DNA from: Sporosarcina sp. Te-1
Lineage (GTDB): Bacteria; Bacillota; Bacilli; Bacillales_A; Planococcaceae
Direction: 5' to 3'
Assembly (NCBI RefSeq): GCF_017498505.1
Contig: NZ_CP071798.1
Coordinates: 3,707,501 to 3,771,500, forward strand
DNA: 64,000 nucleotides
Shown here: piece after piece, positions 45,223-52,885 of the stretch
How positions within the stretch are numbered: the first letter of the stretch is position 1
Layout: the number at the start of each line of letters is the position of its first letter
Made by a program: the position numbers and the translations under genes
The notes under the pieces: model-generated
Told to the model about the DNA's origin: nothing
Database searches by the model: none
What the model saw: the letters and a program-made list of their open reading frames with translations, nothing else

Positions 45223-45236
45223 TGATAACGTTTCCA
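45223..45236 (-). promoter_or_regulatory. Candidate cre (CcpA) site upstream of the aldehyde dehydrogenase
   Basis: On the minus strand TGGAAACGTTATCA matches the cre consensus at all but one defined position. It lies between the regulator gene and the first catabolic gene. Confidence 0.5.
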
Positions 45237-45295
45237 CTAATTATAAAATTTTGATAAAGGAGAGGATATATGGCAATCTACAAATATTTGATTGT

Positions 45296-46918
45296 TTATT
45301 TGTTGGTTGCCACAGCATACGATGGCAAATAATCGACGATTTCAAAAGCCGTAATGAGGCAAACTAGCGCTTTTTTGTCGTGCAAATCAATGGAGAGGAG
45401 GTCCTCGATCTTCTTCAGGCGATACGCAAGTGTATTTTGATGAATACACAGCTGTTGAGCTGTTTCTTTATGCCGACAATTCAATTGTAGATACGTCCGA
45501 AGTGTCTCCAGGTCAACGGAATCGCCCGACAGCAAAGGCTCTAAATGATCCTCCACATATTGGCGCAAGGTATCTGTATCGATGCTATGCCATAACCTTT
45601 CGAAGCCAAGCTCTTCAAATCGGATGATATGCCGATCCCCGGACTTCTTGGCGAGTTGCAAGGCATCATGGGCTTCCCGGTAGCTTTCGCCGACTTGTTG
45701 CACAGCTACATTCCGTCCAATTCCGATTATCATGTCATGATCGGTAAATTGACGGGAGAGCTCGTTGAGGCCGGCGGAGAGTGCTGGCGATAGCCGGGGG
45801 GTAAGGACAAGTACGGTGAATCCCCGGTTAAAGACAATAACGTCGGCATCCAGCCGCTGCAACGTACTTTCCACTTTTCGCATGACCCGTTCTTTGGAAA
45901 TTAACGAATCATGGAGCCAAAGCGGCTTGTCCCTGTCTTCAATGAGTATGCAAGTGACAGTCATGTAGTTTTTCAGCTTGCTGAACTTGGGGGAGTATGT
46001 CATTTGATGATCCCAAGTCCCTTCCATTAATTTAAGGAACAGTTCCTCTTTCAATTTAGTCTCCCGCTCAAATAAATTGTTTTGCTTGATCAGCTCAAGG
46101 ACGATGGCATTCGATGCCTGCTCAATCGCGACTTTGTCCAAATTCGAATAGGCTTCGAACGGTCGTGAAAGATGAAAATAGCCGAGAATTTCGTTGGAGG
46201 AAACAATCGGAAACACATTGCTCTCCACTTCGTTCTGTTCATGATAAGAGACAGGGGAGGTGAGAATCCGATTCAATACCTCGACAATTTGGGGAATCCC
46301 TTTGCCTTCCAACAGGATGGCGGAAAACCGATGATGGATCTCCTGAATTGTCAGCAAGTCGGCATTGCGTTGCTGTAATTGCTTATAGATCCGGCTGTTA
46401 GTCAGTGCGATGGCAGCTTGATCAGCCAATATTTTAATGATGAGAGTCTCCTCTTCCGTGAATTCATCGTTATGCGTATCAAAATTGTCCACGACCAGCA
46501 CACCAATGCTCTCATTCTGATAAATGAGCGGGGCGGCAAGGACGCTTTGGATTTCCCGATAGCCGACCGCCTCCTGAAAGGAAGAAGCATTTTCAGCGGA
46601 CATATTCGCCATATACTCTTTCGCCTTTGAGAGGGAGACATTGTAAATTTGTTTCTCCTGGAAAGCCCGTCCCGTAATGGATTCACCCGGTCGGAACCGA
46701 ATCTGTCGAATCGGAGCCTCTGCTACCCCGATGCCATCTGAATAACGTAAAAATCCATCCTCATACCACTCATAAATAATAATCGTATCCGCTCGCTCCA
46801 CTAAATCCATCGCCGCAGCCATCAGATTTTTAAGCACCCGTTGCTCATCTAAGCTCTGTGTTAACAAAGCGTTCAGATTGAATAGCTGCTGGCATTGTTC
46901 ATATGTCAGTTTCACCAT
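45296..46918 (-). CDS. GAF-domain PucR/CdaR-type transcriptional regulator
   Basis: The protein has 540 residues. A GAF sensor domain occupies ~20-170 (RPGESITGRAFQEKQIYNV, SVLAAPLIYQNESIGVLVVDNF). A middle region resembles the GGDEF-like domain of CdaR/PucR proteins (~290-420, with HDMIIGIGRNV and SYREAHDALQLAKKSG). The C-terminus is a PucR-type helix-turn-helix (TYLQLNCRHKETAQQLCIHQNTLAYRLKKIEDLL, written here only as the region ~475-510). Such regulators activate sugar-acid or purine catabolic genes in response to a metabolite. It is followed after 98 bp by the aldehyde dehydrogenase operon, its likely target. ATG 46918 has GAGGGTG upstream. Confidence 0.85.
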   Translation of the reverse strand: MVKLTYEQCQQLFNLNALLTQSLDEQRVLKNLMAAAMDLVERADTIIIYEWYEDGFLRYSDGIGVAEAPIRQIRFRPGESITGRAFQEKQIYNVSLSKAKEYMANMSAENASSFQEAVGYREIQSVLAAPLIYQNESIGVLVVDNFDTHNDEFTEEETLIIKILADQAAIALTNSRIYKQLQQRNADLLTIQEIHHRFSAILLEGKGIPQIVEVLNRILTSPVSYHEQNEVESNVFPIVSSNEILGYFHLSRPFEAYSNLDKVAIEQASNAIVLELIKQNNLFERETKLKEELFLKLMEGTWDHQMTYSPKFSKLKNYMTVTCILIEDRDKPLWLHDSLISKERVMRKVESTLQRLDADVIVFNRGFTVLVLTPRLSPALSAGLNELSRQFTDHDMIIGIGRNVAVQQVGESYREAHDALQLAKKSGDRHIIRFEELGFERLWHSIDTDTLRQYVEDHLEPLLSGDSVDLETLRTYLQLNCRHKETAQQLCIHQNTLAYRLKKIEDLLSIDLHDKKALVCLITAFEIVDYLPSYAVATNK

Positions 46919-47342
46919 TCGGCACCCTCATTTCAGAAGTATTGTTATTACAACTATAGAGGAAGATAGGTCGGGATGGGAGGAGGTTAATAGGAAAAGG
47001 GGATATTTGGGTAGGTGAGTTTGTTAAACAGATTGGCAATCCCCTTAGATTCGCAGTAGAAATGAAACAAAAGGTTTAGAACAGAGTCGTCAATCATTAG
47101 TTCTTCCTATTTTCGTTTCTGATTATTCTAAATGGGGGTACAAAAAAACTTATTACACATGAAAAGGAAATAGGACCCTGGGACGATATACATATCCCTG
47201 CTTATTCATATAATGACAATATTTGACTTATTGAATCTAGCATGTTATTTAAATATGTAAAGATTGGGATTGTCATTAAGGAAAGGGGTAGGGAATTGGA
47301 GAAGGGCATGTTGATTCATAGGGATGGGCAGGTGCTTGGGAG
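46919..47342. other. Divergent intergenic region upstream of the LXG toxin
   Basis: On the plus strand 46990-47230 holds one frame (around GDIWVGEFVKQIGNPLRFAV, later ITHEKEIGPWDDIHIPAY) interrupted by a few stops, which could be a decayed gene. TTGACT at 47223 has no good -10. Nothing else is recognised except the short coupled ORF at 47296. Confidence 0.35.
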
Positions 47343-47346
47343 TTGA
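47296..47346 (+). CDS. Tiny ORF coupled to the toxin start
   Basis: TTG 47296 follows AAAGGGGTAGGG, and the 16-codon frame ends at TGA 47344-47346, overlapping the toxin's TTG start (47343-47345) as TTGA. The toxin has only a close GGGAG of its own, so re-initiation from this ORF may set its expression. Evidence is positional only. Confidence 0.3.
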   Translation: MEKGMLIHRDGQVLGS

Positions 47347-48806
47347 AAATTTTAGCTGTCAGCCCATTTCAGGAAGGGCTGAAAATAAACATTGAAATGT
47401 TGAATCGACTCGAAAAGGAAATGAAGTCGATCGAAACTTCTATCGAGACACTTGTTGCACTGGACGAAGCGTTTAAGGGAGAGGGCGGGAGTGCGATACG
47501 CTCTTTCTATAATGAGGTTCACCTCCCGTTCATCCGGCTGTTCCATATGATGCAGAGTGACTATCTGAATGTCTTGGAACGAATGGTGGCTGCATTGAAC
47601 CAGTTGGAACCGAATCCATCTGGTTTTATTCGAGAAAGCTTTCTAGAAGGGGAAGTGGAGCAAGGGCTCACGGAAATCGCAAGAATTACCGCAAGCTTGA
47701 CTGATGAAGCCAACCAGATCATGAACAAAGTGGCGGACATTGTTGCCTTGCCGAACCTGGATGACAGCGGCGTGCAGGATGGCGTTTACAATGCGAAGCG
47801 AAAACGGGATAATACGATTAAAGAGCTCCATCAATTTGACTCGGAGCAAACAGCCGCTCTCACGGCAATCCAAGACCATATGGAAGTGATGGAGCGGTGG
47901 ATCACAGACGCATCTGGCCTGTTTACGGACAACCGGACCGATATCCAATTTGACACAGGGCAATGGGCACAACTACTCGCAAAGAACATACTCCAGACAG
48001 ATCCAAACTATCAAGCTAATTTCACAGCAGGCAAGATTACCAACCCGGACTTAAAAGAAGAGCTCGAACAACATATGGAAGCAATAGTAGAAGCTCAAAA
48101 TGCAATCAAACAGCCCGTCATGGAGGAAGAGACCTTCAACGTATCGAAAGCTGCCCTCAAGGGAGGAGTCGGACTAGCTAGTGCATATCAGGCACAACCC
48201 ACTTTGAATCAGGACTTGCAGGCTCAAGGCAAGCCCATGTCCAACCCGGCTGGCAAATCAAAGAACTTCATCCCGCCGCAAGCAGAAAAGCTCGTCAAGG
48301 GCGCAGCCAATTTCTTAATCTTGGACGACATCAACACCATACTGGATAAGGATGCATCCCTGCTAGATAAAGGTCTCGCTGTTGTCTCCGTAACTCCGAT
48401 AGGCAAGGGTATTAAAGCTGCTAGATTGGGCTTTAAGCTCATTAAGAAAGCGTTTGGCGGTAAGGTGAAGAAAGTCGGAAAAGCAGATGAAATAGGAATA
48501 TACGGTATTGTTGAGCGGAATGTAGGGAAAGGGAATCCAGGAAGAACGGGGAAACAAAGCAGGCTCAAAGAGATTGCGGATGATAATAAAGTATCCACTG
48601 CATTAAGAGGGGAAATAAAGCGAGATATTAATGAAATAAAATTGGGAAAGAGAAAAAATATTAGAGTCCCACAAGGTTATCATTTAGCTCATAGACGTGG
48701 TTATGAAGCGAGAAAAGGATATGGATATAAATATAGCGATCTTCAAACTATTAAAAGTCATAAAACGCAACATAAGCATGATGGTTATGGTAGAAAAATA
48801 AAATAG
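47343..48806 (+). CDS. LXG-domain polymorphic toxin with putative nuclease C-terminus
   Basis: The protein has 487 residues. The N-terminal ~200 residues are an LXG domain (MKILAVSPFQEGLKINIEMLNR start, helical), which targets effectors to the type VII secretion machinery. The centre (~260-400) is a pretoxin-like linker. The C-terminal ~50 residues are basic and His-rich: GYHLAHRRGYEARKGYGY, then TIKSHKTQHKHDGYGRK. AHRRG.E and HK.QH motifs suggest an HNH/EndoVII-like nuclease, perhaps the type 8 polymorphic toxin domain, but I am not sure of the class. The start is TTG 47343; no other start exists in frame before a stop. Immunity-like genes follow. The base composition of the last ~250 bases is more AT-rich than the LXG part, typical of exchanged toxin tips. 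Confidence 0.85.
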   Translation: MKILAVSPFQEGLKINIEMLNRLEKEMKSIETSIETLVALDEAFKGEGGSAIRSFYNEVHLPFIRLFHMMQSDYLNVLERMVAALNQLEPNPSGFIRESFLEGEVEQGLTEIARITASLTDEANQIMNKVADIVALPNLDDSGVQDGVYNAKRKRDNTIKELHQFDSEQTAALTAIQDHMEVMERWITDASGLFTDNRTDIQFDTGQWAQLLAKNILQTDPNYQANFTAGKITNPDLKEELEQHMEAIVEAQNAIKQPVMEEETFNVSKAALKGGVGLASAYQAQPTLNQDLQAQGKPMSNPAGKSKNFIPPQAEKLVKGAANFLILDDINTILDKDASLLDKGLAVVSVTPIGKGIKAARLGFKLIKKAFGGKVKKVGKADEIGIYGIVERNVGKGNPGRTGKQSRLKEIADDNKVSTALRGEIKRDINEIKLGKRKNIRVPQGYHLAHRRGYEARKGYGYKYSDLQTIKSHKTQHKHDGYGRKIK

Positions 48807-48821
48807 TGGAGGTAATTAATC

Positions 48822-49196
48822 TTGAATAACAAAGAATTAGAGGTTGTTAGTAAACTTCCTGCTTCAAAAAGGTATGAGTATTTCATAAAGAAAGTAGCTG
48901 ACTTTGAGGAAGTGTGGGCATTATTTGATGATGGATGGGCAGTTTCAGAAGATGATAATGGAAATACATTAATACCTTTTTGGCCTAAAAAAGAATTTGC
49001 TACATTATGTGCCGTAGAAGAATGGAAGAATTATAAAGCGGAACAAATTGATCTTTCGGAATTTATGCAAACGTGGTTGCCAGGTATGAAAACGGATGGT
49101 ATTAAACCTTCGATTTTTTTGAACAATGAGGATTCTGTAGTAATAGAAATAGATAATTTGGTATTAGATTTACAGGAAGAGTTGGAAAAATATTGA
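48822..49196 (+). CDS. DUF2750-like probable immunity protein
   Basis: The protein has 124 residues, is acidic and has no signal. It contains EVWALFDDGWAVSEDDNGN, IPFWPKKEFA and FMQTWLPGMKTDGI, which match my memory of the DUF2750 family. It begins 15 bases after the toxin gene (TTG 48822, GGAGG at 48808-48812) and shares its AT-rich composition, so it is the best candidate for the cognate immunity protein that neutralises the toxin tip in the cytosol. Confidence 0.75.
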   Translation: MNNKELEVVSKLPASKRYEYFIKKVADFEEVWALFDDGWAVSEDDNGNTLIPFWPKKEFATLCAVEEWKNYKAEQIDLSEFMQTWLPGMKTDGIKPSIFLNNEDSVVIEIDNLVLDLQEELEKY

Positions 49197-49206
49197 ATTA
49201 ATATTA

Positions 49207-49383
49207 ATGTTGAATTATTGGCTGCATACCACTGAGGATTCCAACTCTGGTGTTTACTACGTTTCGCATAAAGATAATGAGTTTGTTAAAGAAACTAATC
49301 GTTTCAACGTCTGGATCCAACAGCTATCGAGTTTTTTGGAGGGGGAAATAGTCGATGACAGTTCTAGAAGTAGATCAAATTGA
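49207..49383 (+). pseudogene. Remnant of a SUKH-like immunity protein
   Basis: A 58-codon frame includes NSGVYYVSHKDNEFVKETNRF followed by WIQQLSSFL, which resembles the C-terminal end of SMI1/KNR4 (SUKH) immunity proteins. The N-terminal two thirds are missing, and the frame overlaps the next gene. It is probably an orphan immunity gene tail left from earlier toxin-tip exchange. Recognition is by pattern only. Confidence 0.4.
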
Positions 49384-49672
49384 CGGGATGGGGAAGAGTC
49401 AGGATGGCAGGCAATTGCTTTTTATGATTAGTGATCATCTTGATTGGGAACAAGAGGGGGAGCATTTGCTGGTGCTCCAGGAAAAGATCAATGCTTATTT
49501 ATCTTTCATCGAGTCTGAACAATATGCAGATCATTATCCGGATGAACCGTTCCATGAGTTTGTCATTGAGATTCATTTTTTACATGCTCCTTCTGGGAAG
49601 TGTGAGGAGTTTCTCTCTGTTGTTGGGGAGCAACTGCAGCCTTTTCATATCTCGATTGCAGTAGGAGAGTAA
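49355..49672 (+). CDS. DUF6572-like small protein, putative orphan immunity
   Basis: The protein has 105 residues, is acidic and cytosolic. It contains VDQIDGMGKSQDG, LLFMISDHLDWEQEGEHLLVLQEKINAYLSFIESEQ and IEIHFLHAPSG, which resembles DUF6572, often found beside polymorphic toxins. ATG 49355 follows GGAGGGGG. It may protect against a related toxin variant from other strains. The function is inferred from location. Confidence 0.7.
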   Translation: MTVLEVDQIDGMGKSQDGRQLLFMISDHLDWEQEGEHLLVLQEKINAYLSFIESEQYADHYPDEPFHEFVIEIHFLHAPSGKCEEFLSVVGEQLQPFHISIAVGE

Positions 49673-49706
49673 GTGTGAAATATGGATAGGGAAGGGGCAA
49701 ATACTC

Positions 49707-50174
49707 ATGTTCCGAGATGAAATACATCAAGAGTTTATGGAGTTCAAAGAGGCAAACAATGGGGATTTTACATGGTGGAGTTATGTGAATATGAAAGCGG
49801 ATGTAAGTACGGCTCTTGGTTTCGCCCAGTTTTTTTATCCCGATATTTTAGAAGTCGATGGCTACTTTTTCTTGCAAGACAAGTTCTCAGCGAGAAATCT
49901 CGATTTATGGAAGAAGGAATGCGACCATAACAAAATGGATGTTGAAAAGATGATGAACTTGTATCGAGTGAGGGATTTTTTTCATCTGAACCAGGTGGAA
50001 GCTGAAAATCTGGAAGAACAAATTGCTGCTTTGGGGCAAGCTCTGCAAATGTATTGGTCACTCAGTTTTACAGACCGCTTTCCGGAACGGGCAATCTCTG
50101 TTCCTTTATGGGAAGAAAGTGATGGCGAGTTATTTATTACGGTATTTGAACAGGTTCTGCACTCGCAGGAATAA
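49707..50174 (+). CDS. Hypothetical acidic protein in the toxin-immunity region
   Basis: The protein has 155 residues, is aromatic-rich (GDFTWWSYVNMKADV, MYWSLSFTDRFPERAISVPLWEE) and has no signal or membrane segment. No family is recognised. ATG 49707 has AGGGAAGGGG upstream. The position after DUF6572 and before the AAA+ gene suggests either another immunity protein or an accessory of the next operon. Confidence 0.65.
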   Translation: MFRDEIHQEFMEFKEANNGDFTWWSYVNMKADVSTALGFAQFFYPDILEVDGYFFLQDKFSARNLDLWKKECDHNKMDVEKMMNLYRVRDFFHLNQVEAENLEEQIAALGQALQMYWSLSFTDRFPERAISVPLWEESDGELFITVFEQVLHSQE

Positions 50175-50382
50175 CATTTATTCCAGGTGGGTGCTTTTTT
50201 TATAGGGGAAAGGAATATACGAATTTTGGCTCATAAAAAGCATTAGGAACAGCGCCTAAACGATTCGTTGCGACCATGGACGAAGCTGGCAATGTATTGT
50301 AAACTATTTCGTGATTGGTAGAATATTGTATTTATTTTATATAATTTGTGCTAGTTTACCTGCATCTGGGAGGGGGATAAGT

Positions 50383-51330
50383 ATGTCGAACGATCAAGAA
50401 GAAAAACAGGCACAGCTGAGAGTGATTCAATTTGATAAGTCAAGGCATGAGCTGGTTGAAAAAACGCAGCCGAAAGAGACCTTTGCTGATGTTGGAGGAC
50501 TGGAGGAAGTTAAAAAGAAGGTGCAAATGAATTTTATTTTGCCCTTGCAAAATCCAGAGTTCTTCCAGGCTTTCTGGAAAGAGGCTGGGGGAAGCTTGCT
50601 TCTATACGGGCCTCCTGGATGCGGGAAAACCTTTTTAGCGAAGGCGATTGCAGGAGAAATTGATGCCAATTTCCTTCATATGGAGCTGCAGGCGATTTTG
50701 TCGATGTGGGTTGGGCAGAGTGAGCACAACCTGCATGATGTGTTTGAAACAGCCCGTGCTTATAAACCTTGTGTGCTGTTCATTGACGAGCTGGATGCAA
50801 TCGGGGGCAATCGGCATAATATGGGGCAGCATCATGAACGGATGCTAGTGAACCAGCTGTTGCTTGAACTGGATGGACTGAATGCACATAACAACGGGGT
50901 CTATGTCATTGGTGCGACGAATACGTCATGGTACTTGGATTCGGCTTTGTGTCGTCCGGGCCGATTTAATCAAATGATTTTCATTCCACCTCCAAGTGAA
51001 GCAGAACGGGAATTAATTCTTAAGTTGAAGTTGAAAGACAAGCCCCAAGAGGCGTTGAATACGAAGAAAATTGCAGGGAAAGCCCAACATTTCTCCGGTG
51101 CCGACTTAGAGCAAGTGGTAGAGGATGCGGTAGAGCAAGCCTTGCAACGTTCGCTCGAGTCTGGTGAATTGCAGCCGATTACTCAGGAAGATTTGCAAGA
51201 CTCGCTGAAACGGCGGAATCCAACAACGTTGGAATGGTTCTCAACTGCGAAAAACTACGCGATCTTCAGTGATGTCAATAAGGAGTATGAGCATGTCCTA
51301 GATTATTTAAGGGATCACAGGATTCGATAG
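50383..51330 (+). CDS. AAA+ ATPase (VCP/SpoVK-like)
   Basis: The protein has 315 residues from ATG 50383 (GGGAGGGGG at 50368-50376; upstream in-frame codons lack a ribosome binding site). A single AAA+ module shows Walker A GPPGCGKT (76-83), a pore-type loop LQAILSMWVGQSE (~102-114), Walker B VLFIDELDAIGG (131-142), sensor 1 VIGATN and arginine fingers CRPGRF (~190-195), then the helical lid to ~290. No protease or N-domain is fused, so it is likely an unfoldase or remodelling ATPase working with a partner. The next gene, a TPR protein with a membrane tail, starts 10 bases later. The pair resembles a split EccA (TPR plus AAA+), known from type VII secretion loci, beside an LXG effector. Confidence 0.85.
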   Translation: MSNDQEEKQAQLRVIQFDKSRHELVEKTQPKETFADVGGLEEVKKKVQMNFILPLQNPEFFQAFWKEAGGSLLLYGPPGCGKTFLAKAIAGEIDANFLHMELQAILSMWVGQSEHNLHDVFETARAYKPCVLFIDELDAIGGNRHNMGQHHERMLVNQLLLELDGLNAHNNGVYVIGATNTSWYLDSALCRPGRFNQMIFIPPPSEAERELILKLKLKDKPQEALNTKKIAGKAQHFSGADLEQVVEDAVEQALQRSLESGELQPITQEDLQDSLKRRNPTTLEWFSTAKNYAIFSDVNKEYEHVLDYLRDHRIR

Positions 51331-51339
51331 GGGGTGCAA

Positions 51340-52212
51340 ATGATGGAGAATGGTAGAGTCGCTCAATTACAGCGTATTGTTCATTTGATTGAATGGCAGC
51401 GATACAAAGAGGCGATTCGGGAAACGGAGTCCTACCTAAGGGACTATCCGGAAGACGCCGATGGTTATGGCCTTCTGGGGAAAATTTATTATCTGTCGGA
51501 TGAATACGAAAAAGCGATGCATTGGTCAACGGAAGCGCTTAAGGCCGATCCGAAGAATGCTTTAGGATGGGAAGTAAGGGCAGAGACGTTCTACACCCAA
51601 GAAAAATGGAAAGAGGCCATGGCAACAATAGAGGGGGCCATGGCGATTTTTCCTGAAGACGGCTTTTATTATCTTTTGGCGGGTAATATTTACAATCAAA
51701 GAAAGAAGTATGCAAAAGCGAAGGATATGTTTCAAACTTCATTGAAGCTGAGACCACAAGACGCAATGTCCTTGGCAAGTTACAGTTATACAGAAAGTTT
51801 GCTGGGCAATCGGGAGGCATCCAAAGAAGCGGAACAGCAAGCATTACAGAACAATCCGAACGATGCGGAAGTCTTCATGTATTGTGGATGGGCCGCTGAA
51901 CAGCGAGGGGAATATGATGCTGCCCTGAGATATATGGAGAATGCTGTTCGGCTGGTACCGAAACATCCGCAGTATCGAACAGAGTACTTAGAGATCTTGC
52001 AAAAGCAATTCAAAATGTATCGCTTCTTTTTGCCTCCAGCAAAATACCTGTCGAGTATAAAACCTGTATACGCATTGCTCCTCTGGCTCATCGTCTGGTT
52101 TATCTTCAAACCATTGGTTCTGATTTTCCTCTTTCTTTACGTAGCCGCCCATTGGATTACAAAAATGATCGTGAATCTAAGGGTGTTCGGGAAGATATTT
52201 ATAAAGGCATGA
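51340..52212 (+). CDS. Tetratricopeptide-repeat protein with C-terminal membrane segments
   Basis: The protein has ~290 residues. ATG 51340 (or 51343) follows AGGGGGTG at 51329-51336. Residues ~5-215 form about six TPR units (YKEAIRETESYLRDYPEDADGY, YEKAMHWSTEALKADPKNALGW, YDAALRYMENAVRLVPKHPQY are each in register). Residues ~235-285 hold two hydrophobic helices (VYALLLWLIVWFIF, LVLIFLFLYVAAHWI). So it is a membrane-tethered TPR scaffold facing the cytosol. It is co-transcribed with the AAA+ gene and probably recruits it to the membrane; the client is unknown. Confidence 0.82.
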   Translation: MMENGRVAQLQRIVHLIEWQRYKEAIRETESYLRDYPEDADGYGLLGKIYYLSDEYEKAMHWSTEALKADPKNALGWEVRAETFYTQEKWKEAMATIEGAMAIFPEDGFYYLLAGNIYNQRKKYAKAKDMFQTSLKLRPQDAMSLASYSYTESLLGNREASKEAEQQALQNNPNDAEVFMYCGWAAEQRGEYDAALRYMENAVRLVPKHPQYRTEYLEILQKQFKMYRFFLPPAKYLSSIKPVYALLLWLIVWFIFKPLVLIFLFLYVAAHWITKMIVNLRVFGKIFIKA

Positions 52213-52238
52213 AGAGGCTGATATAGGAAAGGATTTAT

Positions 52239-52589
52239 ATGAAAAAAGACATCATGAAAATACTCGGCATCCTTACAGGCATTTTCGTTGTGACGATTAC
52301 AATTATTGTGGTGGGTGTCATGATATTGTTCAATCAGATTGGCAACTATTTTGGCCACGCGGATGAAGACTTGATCCGGTATGCGGAGAAAACTTACGGC
52401 ATTGAAGTCGAAGTAGTAGACAACCCGGGACGCGAGTCTTCCAGCTTTGGCGGAATGATTTTCGAAGAGGCGACCGTCCGAACACTGGACGCGGATCAAG
52501 TGACCTTCGAAATTACGATTAATGTGTTTGGTCATATTTCTGGAGATACTTATGAGGAAGCGAAGACACGTAACGATGATGAATCGTAA
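52239..52589 (+). CDS. Small membrane-anchored hypothetical protein
   Basis: The protein has 116 residues. One N-terminal membrane helix (~8-32) is followed by an extracellular domain (YGIEVEVVDNPGRESSSFGG, FEEATVRTLDADQVTFEITI, GHISGDTYEEA). The pattern is similar to small Bacillales proteins of unknown function. ATG 52239 follows AAAGGA and lies 26 bp after the TPR gene, so it may be the third gene of the AAA+/TPR operon. A terminator follows at 52607. Confidence 0.7.
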   Translation: MKKDIMKILGILTGIFVVTITIIVVGVMILFNQIGNYFGHADEDLIRYAEKTYGIEVEVVDNPGRESSSFGGMIFEEATVRTLDADQVTFEITINVFGHISGDTYEEAKTRNDDES

Positions 52590-52606
52590 ATGACGAAACA
52601 AGTAGG

Positions 52607-52640
52607 GACTTCACGCGATGATGTTGTGAGGTCTTTTTTA
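52607..52640 (+). terminator. Rho-independent terminator of the AAA+/TPR operon
   Basis: GACTTCAC (52607-52614) pairs with GTGAGGTC (52626-52633) with one G-T pair, then TTTTTT. Confidence 0.85.
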
Positions 52641-52665
52641 TTTGCTTTCCTGTTTTGGAGTATAA

Positions 52666-52820
52666 CCGCTCGTATTCCTGCTCAAACCGCTCGATTCGTT
52701 GCGTCAACCTCTCATATCCGGTGGTCACCGCTCAAATAATCTCCGTGACCGCTCGTATCCTTCACTGACCTCTCATATCGCCGGGAGAACAGCTCATATC
52801 TCTCCGTTAACCGCTCGAAT
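52666..52820 (-). repeat. Array of eight ATATGAGCGG-type motifs at 20-21 bp intervals
   Basis: On the plus strand the core reads CCGCTCATAT (with CTC/CGT variants). Starts are 52666, 52687, 52708, 52728, 52749, 52769, 52790 and 52811. On the minus strand it reads ATATGAGCGG, one step from TTATGCGCGG of the arrays at 18520 and 41309. It lies between two convergent terminators, in sense orientation beyond the minus-strand transporter ATPase gene. Confidence 0.85.
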
Positions 52821-52847
52821 CCGCAAAATGGTGTTGATTTCCAACAA

Positions 52848-52877
52848 AAAAATCGGCAGTCACGCTTGCCGATTTTC
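52848..52877 (-). terminator. Rho-independent terminator of the fused ATPase gene
   Basis: AAAATCGGCA and TGCCGATTTT flank an 8-base loop. On the minus strand it is followed by seven Ts. Confidence 0.88.
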
Positions 52878-52885
52878 TTGACCTC

